Assembly: GCF_014905175.1 (NCBI RefSeq)
Contig: NC_057790.1
Location: forward strand, 26,872,469 to 26,936,468
Length of the DNA: 64,000 nt
Direction: 5' to 3'
Source of the DNA: Aphidius gifuensis
Taxonomy: Eukaryota > Arthropoda > Insecta > Hymenoptera > Braconidae
Made by a program: the position numbers and the translations under genes. Every line of letters begins with the position of its first letter. Positions within the stretch are counted from its first letter, which is position 1. The notes beneath the pieces are model-generated. The model made no database searches. It saw only the letters and a program-made list of their open reading frames with translations, and had not been told where the DNA came from. Of this stretch, positions 1-13,100 are shown piece after piece.

Positions 1-80
1 TAACAATAAACAATTACAACAGCTAAAAATTCTCCAATTAATCAACTATAATTATTTTGATATGATATTATAAAACTTAC

Positions 81-158
81 ATTTTCCTGGACATTTAAAG
101 TTTGTTTTTCAAACTTTTCGACCAGATGACTTGCATCAGTCTCCATATCAATCTCCAT
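81..158 (-). CDS. LRR-family gene copy D, first exon only (gene runs off the left edge)
   Basis: On the minus strand an ATG at 158 opens 26 codons (start MEIDMETDAS) that end at a clean GT donor at 80-79. The exon sits where the 72-bp and 66-bp first exons of LRR copies B (57357-57428) and C (63570-63635) sit, with the same flank: the intron sequence at 1-78 matches 57240-57356 and 63470-63569 (shared block aatcaactataatt). Copies B and C also open with short acidic first exons. I infer a fourth member of this leucine-rich-repeat family whose remaining exons lie left of the window. The product is probably intracellular, since no signal peptide is visible. The exon is too short to identify alone; the call rests on synteny and flank similarity. 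Confidence 0.6.
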
Positions 159-571
159 GAGGTTGTCTTATTTATTTTTTATTGCAAAATATAAAATTAA
201 TTGTACTTTGTACCTTGTTATTTTTTGATGCACGTAAATGGAATAATATTTATTGTAATTGTTATTCAATTACTTCAAAGTTATTTCCCACGTGATATGT
301 AACCTTACTTTGCCAAGATTGCAATTATTTATATAAACAATTTTGCTTATTCAACATTAACCACGTGTGTACTGACTCGTGTTCAAATAAATTTAAAAAA
401 CCAGCGGCTAAAGAGTGTGACCACTGGTGACCACGAAAGAGAGAGAGAGAGAGAGAGAGTTTTCATGTAAACCATGAACAGCTGATTGACCTAAATCTGT
501 CGCCACACTGTTTGGCCAAGTCCACCTTGACAATAATGATAATAATCCTTGATTATTATTAATTATTGTAA
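159..571. promoter_or_regulatory. Divergent promoter region between LRR copy D and PEX6
   Basis: This 413-bp stretch separates the start codons of the minus-strand LRR copy D and plus-strand PEX6. It holds two perfect CACGTG E-boxes, at 289-294 and 362-367. The block around the first reads CACGTG followed by ATATGTAACCTTAC and recurs upstream of LRR copies A and B, and in weaker form C. A similar region with the same E-box spacing lies at 57429-57960. An (AG)n microsatellite interrupts it at about 436-459. The bidirectional role is inferred from geometry; no TATA box is obvious. Confidence 0.55.
436..459. repeat. (AG)n microsatellite
   Basis: Uninterrupted GA/AG dinucleotides of about 24 bp lie within the LRR-PEX6 divergent promoter. 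No equivalent tract is seen at the duplicated promoter near 57.8 kb, so it probably expanded after, or was lost since, the duplication. In insects such GAGA tracts can also bind GAGA-type factors; nothing here tests that. Confidence 0.85.
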
Positions 572-3069
572 ATGATGAATTTTTTGGTAAAATATAAAAT
601 ATTAATTAATTTTTTACATAGTGGATATGCCAAAAATAATAAACATCATTTATTGGCATTAGTGTTTTTGTATTATGCATCATTGAGATTTAAAAAATTT
701 ATAAATAATAAAATTAAATTCAAATGTTTAAATAACAAAGCAGTTGATTATTTTGTTAATAAATATTTTAATGATAATTATGTTGATGCAAAATCATGTG
801 TATTTGGAAATTTGCACAATGTTAATATTAAAAAATGGATAAACATTTGTTCAGTTGGATCAGAAAAAAAATATAAAGTACAATTAATAAATATCAATTG
901 TTTAGAAAATAATATTATTTATTTATCTGATGTGACATTTTATAATATTAAAAAGTTATTTAAACATAATGATGAGTCATTGTTTTTTATTCGTGAGTAT
1001 ATATTTTTTAGCAAGCACCAAAATGATTGATCAATGTTTAAAAAAAATTCGTTTGTTTATTTTTAGTTCCTGGTGTTGATGCACCAAGTAAATTTGCTGA
1101 TGAAGTTAAATTATCAATGATATCAAACCCCCATGATTGTCCTGAGAGCTTGATTGATAATTTGTTGAGAAATTATTTTAGCCAGCCAAGATATTTGAGA
1201 AAGAATGATGTTATTTGTACAAGAATAACAGATTATGCAGCAGAATATTTTTATACAAACCCAACACCAGAGCTGTCAAAGGTTTATTTTAAAATAAATT
1301 GTGTAAAGCTAAATGGGCATTACACCAATGAAGCTAGTTATGTTGTTTGTGATGAATCAAGATTGATTCAAGAAGGATCTATCAACGAGTATCTGCCAAG
1401 ACAGTATCAAGTATTTATTGAACAAAATAACTGCAATAACTTGGACAATATTGCTGATGAGCTTGACAAGTCATTGATGTTAAATTGTCCAAGATTTTTA
1501 GAGAAATATGTAGAGACACTTGAAGATTGTATCAGGCCATTTATGACAACAGACAATTGGATGAATATCAAACCAGTTTTTATTGTTGATGGTCCACGTG
1601 GTTGTGGTAAACATAGACTATTAACATGTCTTGCTAAACGACTTGGTTTTAATTTTTATAATGTTGATTGTGCTGAAATTCATACACTATCAGCATCACA
1701 AACAGAAGCCAAATTACGTATTGTTATTAGCAATGCTGAATCTTATGTTCCTTGTATTTTAAAGCTCAGTAATATTGAATCATTTTGTAAAAATACTGAT
1801 GGTAAAATTGACGAAAGAATAACATCAAATTTTACAGAACAATTAAATAATTTATACAGTGAAAAAATGACGTATCCACTAATTATCATAGCAACAATTG
1901 AAAGCTCAGAAATACCAAGAGATATTGAAAGAAATTTCATTGAAAAAATTACAATAAAACAGCTAAATCAAGATGATAAAATTGATATAATTAATTGGTA
2001 TTTAAAAATTAAAAAATTTAATACAAATATTGATGTAAAAAATATTGCTGAATTATGTTATGATTTAGTAATAAATGATTTCGAAACAATGATATTAAAT
2101 TCAGCTAAAAATTCATATAAAAAATATAAAAACAATGTGTTAATTGAAATGTGTGATTTTAAAAAGTCACTTGAATCAATGCAAGATATATTATCAGATG
2201 ATATTGGTTCACCAAAAATACCAAAAGTTTATTGGGATGATATTGGTGGTTTGATAAATTTAAAAAATGAAATAATACGTAGAATTGAATTGCCATTGTT
2301 AAATAATTCTGGAATTAAAAGTTCTGGAATATTATTATATGGTCCACCAGGTACTGGCAAGACACTGTTAGCAAAAGCTGTTGCAACTGAATGTAAACTT
2401 AATTTTTTATCAGTCAAAGGACCAGAGTTATTGAACATGTATGTTGGACAAAGTGAAAAAAATGTTAGAGATATATTTGAACGTGCTAAAATAGCATCAC
2501 CATGTATAATATTTTTTGATGAACTTGATGCACTTGCACCAAATCGTGGACGTAGTGGTGATAGTGGTGGTGTTATGGATCGTGTTGTATCACAGTTACT
2601 TGCTGAAATGGATGGTCTTGAAAGTTCAACAAGTACATTTATTATTGGTGCAACAAATAGACCAGATCTCATTGATTCAGCATTGCTTAGACCAGGAAGA
2701 TTTGATAAGCTACTTTATGTTGGAATTTATTCTGATCATCAATCACAATTAAGTGTATTAAATGCTGTTACTAAAAAATTTATATTTGCTAATAATAATA
2801 GGGATGAATTGTTAAAAAATATTGCTGATAAATTACCAGCTAATTTAACTGGTGCTGATTTGCAATCAGTATGTTCTAATGCTTGGTTAAATGCTGTTAA
2901 GAGAATCATTGAATCATCAGATAAATATCAACAACCAAAAGGTCCAGTTGTTGTTAAAATTGAAGATTTTATTGATGCTATTAATGTACTTGTACCTTCT
3001 GTAACCAATGATGAACTTGAAAGATATGAAAAATTACAAAAGCAATTGTCTTGCAAGAAAAATTTATAA
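572..3069 (+). CDS. Pex6: Peroxisomal biogenesis AAA+ ATPase PEX6
   Basis: Exons 572-992 and 1067-3069 join in frame (donor CGTGAGT, acceptor TTTTAG) to give 807 residues. PEX6 pairs with PEX1 as the AAA+ motor that pulls ubiquitinated PEX5 out of the peroxisome membrane. The second AAA domain is canonical and diagnostic: Walker A GPPGTGKT, the PEX6-typical LSVKGPELLNMYVGQSEKNV, Walker B IIFFDELDAL, then GRSGDSGGVMDRVVSQLL and the GATNRPDLID sensor region. The first AAA domain is degenerate: its P-loop reads GPRGCGKHR, with the usual Ser/Thr after Lys replaced by His, and it lacks an acidic Walker B. A degenerate D1 is normal for PEX6. The protein is shorter than human PEX6 (980 aa), with a reduced and divergent N-terminal domain. 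Two adjacent ATGs (572, 575) could start it. Exon-1 fragments of this gene recur near 59.1 and 61.3 kb. Confidence 0.93.
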
Positions 3070-3249
3070 ATGTTGATATTTTTTAAAATTATTAGGACAT
3101 GGTACCATGATTATTTGCTCAATTATTTACATAAACATTTTGTATATTTATTTTTATATTTTTAATCCAATTGTTGACAATAAAAATACAATATATTTTT
3201 TTAAATTGATTTTTGGAGTAAATGATTCATTGTTGTTATTTTAATATGT

Positions 3250-3564
3250 ACTTGACAGTTATATAAAGGTAGGAAATAATCAAAAGCAGTTTCATCATCA
3301 TCATTTAGAATTAGAAAATCTTAGAAGGTCTAAGAAGAAAAGTATATGTATACTTTTTATTGTTAGTGTGTGTTTCCTTTTAGTGACGCAATTTGATGGT
3401 CCAACGCAGTTAGAATCAAGTGCAGCTGTCGCCTGTCAGTAGACGCCCAGCATCCAATAGTAAATACATGATAATATTTTACATCTCCAAAACAATCTAG
3501 AAATACTTTGGCTCATCAGTAGATTAATTAAACAATAATTATTAATTAATTTATAATTAATAAA
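3250..3564 (+). promoter_or_regulatory. Promoter and 5'UTR of GPx copy 1
   Basis: A TATATAAAGG box lies near 3261-3270, about 300 bp before the GPx-1 ATG, followed by an unusually GC-rich stretch around 3385-3450. The whole block, TATA box included, is found as an inverted degenerate copy at about 55165-55440, next to a copy of GPx exon 1. That supports treating it as one promoter-plus-leader unit. The transcription start was not determined. Confidence 0.5.
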
Positions 3565-4283
3565 ATGAGTGGGAATGCTGATTACAAATCAGCAAAATCA
3601 ATTTATGATTTCGAAGCTGTTTCTATCAAGGGTGATGTTGTGCCCTTGTCAAAGTAAATAAAAATTAATATCATCTGATAAGTCTGATGAGTCAATTGAT
3701 CATCTAATTTACTACGTGTTGTTGTTGATGTTTTTTAGATACGCTGGACATGTGTGTGTGATTGTCAATGTTGCATCAAAATGTGGACTAACTGAGAAAA
3801 ATTACAATCAACTCAATGAACTCTATGACAAATATGCTGAAAGTAAAGGTACCTTGTTTAAAATTAGATAATTAAAAATAATATTTACATATGTTTTTAA
3901 TTGATTTATAGGATTGAGAATTTTGGCATTTCCTTGTGATCAATTCATGGGTGAAGAACCAGGTGATAGTGAAGAAATTTGCAGCTTTGCTAAACGACAA
4001 AAGGTATAATTTTCAAAGCATCATTGGATCCACTAAAATAATCCAGAGAATTGATATTTAATTTTCATTACAGGTACAATTTGATTTGTTTGAAAAAATA
4101 AACGTCAACGGTGATGATGCTCATCCACTGTGGAAATATTTAAAACACGAAAAAGGTGGAACATTTGGCAGTGCTATCAAATGGAATTTTACGAAATTTA
4201 TCATCGACAAAAATGGAGTTCCTGTTGAACGACATGGACCAACAAGTGAACCAAGCAAACTTAATCTTGAAAAATATTTTTAA
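3565..4283 (+). CDS. Glutathione peroxidase-like thiol peroxidase, copy 1 (phospholipid-hydroperoxide GPx type)
   Basis: Exons 3565-3653, 3739-3848, 3912-4003 and 4074-4283 give 166 residues, the usual length of cytosolic PHGPx. The peroxidatic residue is Cys45 (NVASKCGL), so no selenocysteine is used, and the second cysteine expected in thioredoxin-dependent insect GPx is present (EEICSF, near residue 90). The catalytic Trp-Asn pair is present in IKWNFTKF. One tetrad residue is changed: the Gln of the family motif NQFGxQEPG is Glu here (DQFMGEEPG, residue 81; codon GAA). Family members reduce lipid and other hydroperoxides. All four exon boundaries match GPx copy 2 (15800-16892), so the two are paralogues. 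The intact frame and conserved structure argue for a made protein; whether it is fully active is uncertain. Confidence 0.92.
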
Positions 4284-4828
4284 AAGCTTTATATTTGTAA
4301 AAAAATTATATCTACAGGATTTTTATATAAATAAATATCAAAACTCATAATTTTTATTTTAGTTCATGTGACAAATTTATTTTTAATTTCATCTGATAAG
4401 ACATAGTTATTATAAAAATTAATAGTGGCTATTCCAAAAGCTGGAATAAATACTGGTTCGAAAAAAAAAAAGTCATAGGTCACGTAGATGAAAAGAAAAA
4501 AAAAAAGTTCTTTTCATCCTTGAAATAATTATTTTCATCGAGTAAATAATATTCATCGATATTTTTCTTATTAAATTTACGAGCTACCTAACCTAACTTT
4601 GCTAATCAGAAAAAAAGTTAATTAAAAAAAAAATTATTTAATATTCTTTCCTCCTCTTTCAAAGATAAATATAAAAAAAAATTTGATAGATAATTAGATT
4701 ATATGATTTACGATTAACCAGATACTGACTTATAATTTTTTTTACAATGTACCAGTTGATTAAATCATAAACACCTAGATAAATTAAATCGAATATTTAG
4801 TTATTAACAATAATAATTATTAGCATGA
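4284..4828. other. Convergent intergenic spacer
   Basis: AT-rich spacer between the 3' ends of GPx copy 1 and the helicase. It should hold both 3'UTRs; AATAAA-like words are common in this composition and not diagnostic. No open frame, RNA gene or repeat stands out. Confidence 0.6.
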
Positions 4829-7851
<3,023 letters not shown>

Positions 7852-9980
7852 TTTGATTTTAGATTTGTTTTAGACCAAATTTCTCTAGATTAGGTGTACG
7901 GCGTCGTACAGCGTGGAACAGAGTGAACGAATTTAATGATTTTCCAAAATGGCTAGATCGTGTAGTGTGGAAAAAAATCTGTAGGCAGCGCTAAAGAAGT
8001 TGAGCAGAGCCATTTTTAATTTTTAAGGCGCCAAAATAACAGCCAAGTTTAAATTATTTATAAAACATCATTAACAGTAGTAAATTAAAACATTAATAAA
8101 GTTTTAAGTGACTATGTCGATGGCCCAACAAATAATATCAATACAAATTCATCCTATGTCTTTATGAATTTAACAAATAAAAACGATAATTCTCATGTTC
8201 AATAATAGCATAGAAAAACATTAATTACTTGAAGATATTTCGATTTTTCGAATAAAGAAAATAACATATATGTACATCAATAAATATTAGATTTTAATTA
8301 TTTGATTACTTAACAATTAACGAATTTGTACAGAATATCTTCACAATAAAGACTATTTTTAAATTTGGACCATTACCAATAGTTATTTTGGATTTTTTTT
8401 TTTTCTTTAGGAATTAATTATTTTTTTAAATTTCACATTGGTTTTTACTAAAACCAAAAATTTGACATAATTTTTTTTTATTTATAATTTAATAATTATC
8501 ATCTAATTTCATTATTTTATCACTCAAAATTCGTGAATCATTTAAACATAGCCAATGATGATTTTAAAAAAGACAAAATTAATTTTCGTAGCTAGTAATT
8601 TCTACAATATTTTAAAATTTAATTTGTGCCATATATTTATTCGTTTCTTTTCAATTAAATTAAATATATATTTATGAATAGATATAACCACTTTGATTAT
8701 TGTGTGTAATTGCTGATACAAACTGCAATGACTAAATTGTACTTGTTTCTAATCCAATAAATATGAATATTTTTTTCCTTAATTTTTTTTTTCAATATAT
8801 TGCGAATAATAAATGTAGAAAAATAGGATAGCTAAGTTTGTCATTATTGTTTTACAAATTAAACACTCAATTATTATCATTAATTTCAATTTATATATCA
8901 TTATTATTATTATTACTATTATTGTTTGTTTCAATTAGATATTTTTTCGATTTTATTATTCTCTCGTTTAATTATTATTCGATAAATAATAATTGAAATA
9001 TTCAAACTCGTATTGGATTATTATTATTACTACTTATTTGTTTTATTTTCAAAAAATATTTAGTATATCTACTTATTTCTAAAGCCATAATTTTATGAAT
9101 TACTTTGTCTGATTAATACGTGAATTAATTTTTTTTTTTTTAATTTAAATTTCAATCACAGTACAATAACTCAGAGTATTTTTAATTTTTTAAATTGTTT
9201 TTTTTTTATTTTCAATGGCACAACTTCACTGGATTTAATGTAATTTATATTTTTTTTTTCGTTCTAAAAAAAACTTCTAATTCCTCACTATAACATTTTT
9301 TTAAATTTCATATTTCTACTTTTTATTAAAAAATAATAATCATACTTGAAATAAATTAAATTTTATGATAATTTTATTTACAATAATTGATTGCTTCTAG
9401 ACATTTTTATTATTTGTTAATTAATGGAATTACTATTTGTTCATTGGCCGAAAAAAAAAACGTCTCTTTAATACTATAAATAGTTAAACAATTTTACAAT
9501 AAAATACATGAAAATTATTAAATTTTAAACAAGAAAATTTATCAAATTGATAAAACTAAAAACAAAATGTTCCATGTACGCATTGTTAAATATAAATATC
9601 ACATTTGACGAATACGCTAAGAATAAATATAAATAATAAAACATGCATTTATAATAATTTTATAAACTCAAATATATATTACTAGAAACAAGAAAAAAAA
9701 AAAATGATAATAATAAAGCTATATTATTAATAATTAATTTAAATTAATTTATACATTAATGATATTATATTTAAAATTGCTTTGGGTACTTTTTGATTTC
9801 ATCATTGAATATCTGATCCCATTATTTGTTTTAATATCAAAAAATCATATTTAAATTATTTGATTGATTATTTAAAATTATTATTCATCAATCTTCAGTA
9901 CTTGTTGTTTTATTTTGAATATTTCTTAAACAAAAATAATGACGATAATAAAATTTATTAATTTTCATTTTAAATTATTA
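7852..9980. other. Intergenic region between helicase 5' end and Cbl 3' end
   Basis: The first ~150 bp (7852-8000) should be the helicase leader and promoter; it is relatively GC-rich. A dispersed repeat lies at about 8110-8260. From 8260 to 9980 the sequence is extremely AT-rich with many homopolymers and no credible ORF; it probably includes the Cbl 3'UTR at its right end. Nothing else seen. Confidence 0.6.
8110..8260. repeat. Dispersed repeat shared with 49490-49640
   Basis: The words catatgtctttatgaat / cctatgtctttatgaat, followed by acaaataaaaa, attctcatgt and gaattacttgaa/taattacttgaa with similar spacing, occur here and near 49.5 kb in the same orientation. This indicates an old interspersed element of about 150 bp. 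Neither copy shows terminal repeats or coding sequence. Confidence 0.55.
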
Positions 9981-9989
9981 TTAATAATC

Positions 9990-10042
9990 CTAGTGATATC
10001 GTCGAGGAGGTACAGGAGGTCATGATGCTTCAGCATTTGTGC
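9990..10042 (-). other. Candidate 3'-most Cbl exon
   Basis: A clean acceptor (TTTTTATCAG) precedes a short GC-rich block. A donor (CCAG|GTTAAT) lies 4 bp past the Cbl stop at 10120, so splicing would join this block in phase with the Cbl frame. The frame past the stop reads PGTNAEAS, a second TGA, then PPVPPRRYH and TAG. It may simply be a spliced 3'UTR. Confidence 0.35.
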
Positions 10043-10119
10043 CTGATAAAAATAAGAAAAAATACAAAATTAGTTAAATTGTTTATAAAAAATTTCTATT
10101 ATTATTGATATTAACCTGG

Positions 10120-13100
10120 TCATGATGATTTAATTGCAAATTCATTGAGAATATCACATGCCATTTCTAAATCATTTCTTGTAATACCAAGTGCACGAAT
10201 AACAGCATCTTGTGCAAAACCAAGTGCAGTTAATTTAGTAATATGTTCAACATTAACATTTTCATATGCAGCAACATCATTTTTATTATGAGATGAACCA
10301 CCAGGTTCTTCTCTACTTCTCATTAATGCTGTAAATTTTGCTCTATTTGCTTCGAAATTTAAATTTTTAACAACATGTTTATTTGTACCAGTTATTGTCA
10401 TTGTATTTTCATAATCATGTTCATTATTTTTATTTGTATTATTATCTTTTGTATTTTTAGGTGGTCTTGGTGCTGACAATGGTGGTGGTACTGGTGGTAC
10501 TGTTGTTGCTGTTGTTGTTGTTGATTGTGAAGATGACGTATGACGATTTAATTTTTCTGGTAATGCTGGTGGTTGTGATGTACGTTGAGCTGAACGTACT
10601 GGAGGACGTACAACAGCTGGTGGTGGTGCTGTTACTGGTGCTGATGCTGGTAATGGTGATGAGGCTCGATGAAGCATATCATATCTTGCTTCAGTCGTTG
10701 CTGTGAATAAAAAATCAATTACCAAATAAATAATCATCACTTAGATTAATCAAGCAATTTAATTTATTATATTACCTTTATTATAATCACTTGATGATGA
10801 TAATATTACAGTTACATTTGGTGGAGGTGGAGCATTTTCTTTTGGCACTGTTAAATGACGACCATTACGTGAATGATGATGATTATTATTGTTATTATTA
10901 TTTTGTGTTGGTGATGATCTACGTGGTGGTAATGGTGGACTAGATACAAATCTTCTTGGTGGAACTGGTGAACCAACTGGACTTAAATCTTCATCGTCAT
11001 CTCGAACGTCATCATCATCGTCATCTGAATCTTCACACATTGATACACAATTTCCATTCCACAATTCCATGATATTCTGTAACAATTATAATTTATTATT
11101 TTTATTTTTTTTGTTAACTACATGTGGCATTGTAAATTACCCACGTTACCAGAATTAATCATATAAATTATTACTATCATCAAATATATTCATTTATTTT
11201 ATTTACTTACAATTGCGTGTGGCAAATTTTTATTTGTTTGTTTGGTTTTTTGTTTGAACAGCATTGCAATGTGATTGTTTGATTTGTTATTTAAAATTAG
11301 GCAGATGATAAACATGTACAATATGAAGATGTAATTATGAGTTGAAAATATTTAAATTTAATTTTTATAACATACAAAGCAATAGTGTTACAAGCAACAA
11401 GCAAGGTATTGTAATGCCGTCTAATGCACTTACCTTTATTTAGTTATTTTTTTATGTTCATTTTGATTGATTTTGAGAGAAATAAATTAGGACATGGGTG
11501 GTGATCACCATGCTATCAACACAATCGAAAAAAAATGAAAAAAAAACAAAAGAAAATAGTAAAAATAATGACTGATAATTATTAGTTAATATAACTTATA
11601 ATTTATTTGTTTAAATGTCAATTTTAATTTACAAAAATATCTAGGCTTACTTGTTTTTGTAAATTTTTTAAAAATATTTTAATCAATTTTTAAATTTTAT
11701 TTGCTATTGTTTAAACTTGTAGTTATAAATAAAATTGTATTTGAATAATTATTGTTAATATTAAAAATACATTTGTTGAAAACAAAAAACAAAAATAAAT
11801 CAGTCATTATTTATTTTTAAATATTTAAAAATATAAATCATCAATTTTATATACAAAATATAAAATATTTTTAAAAAATTTATCCATTATTTAATAGGAT
11901 AATGTTAAAATCATGCTATAAATTTAATTTTTCTAATTTTCAATTTTCATTTAACTATTTATTTACTCTATTTATCAAGCATGCTAATAATTATAATAAT
12001 AAAATTAATTATTAAATAGCCACCAGACAATAATAAAAATAAAAAAAAATTATAAATAAATAATTGTTATTATTCAATAATAATAATAATAATAAATTTT
12101 ATTATTAAACATTGTGTTTATTATATTTTTTATTTGCATTAAAATTCATTGCAATTTTTTTTTTTCATGTAAATTAATAATATAATAATAATTATACCAA
12201 CTTAATTAAATTCCCAATTTTGCAAGATTTAAATTATAAAATTTAAATAAAAAAAACATGCTTGTAACTAAATTTTATCTCTTAAATAAAATAAAAATAA
12301 AAATATTTTCTATTTGAATTATAAAACGACAGTCATTTTTTGTTTTTTTTTTTTTTATACTGTTATTATTCCAGTGTTAATAATAATTATTTAAAATCTG
12401 ATCACAATATTAATAATATTATCTCAAAAATATTTAGAAGATAAAAAAAAAATGTTGTAAAAATTTATTACTGGCACAATCTGCGAGTTGTACTCCGAGT
12501 AATTATTCACGTAATAATTTCTTTAAATAATACTCTTAATTATGCCATATAAATTAATAATTAATAATTATATTTAAGTAAATTAATTTTATTACTTTTA
12601 TTATTTCCTCGATATGTTTTTTTTTTTTTTTCTCCTTTTTCGAAAGCTAAACAATGATGCATTTCTATCAAGCAATTATTTGAATTTAAAAAATCATTTT
12701 AACAATAAATAAATGATAATGATGGGATAAATTAGAAAAAAAAAAATGAGCATATCAAACGACAAAAGCTGATAATGAAAATATGATTGTTTGCTGTCTA
12801 AATTCATCGTTAAAAAAAAAAAAAAAAAAAAAAAACCTACCTTAAAAATCCACGATCCATTGTTAAATTAAAAAAAATCCACATCAAAAATATCTATATT
12901 GCAAAAAAGAAAAAAGTAATTTCTAAATTTCTTTCTTCACTCAATCACACATTTTCTAAACATTCTCACATTAATTATAATTAATGAACAATGCGTCAAA
13001 CAATTAAAAAAAAAAAATGAAAAAAAACTTTTAAAAAAGAAAAATGAACAAAAATGTAAGAATGATATTCGCCAGGCATTAAAATTAATTGTTGATTCAG

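Noticed and set aside
3565..4283. Selenocysteine codon and SECIS element for the GPx genes
   Set aside because: The peroxidatic position is encoded TGT/TGC-type cysteine (TGTGGA) in both copies, so no UGA recoding is needed.
10461..10706. Val/Leu-rich plus-strand frame resembling a membrane protein
   Set aside because: Antisense of the Cbl Thr/Pro-rich region; no other support.
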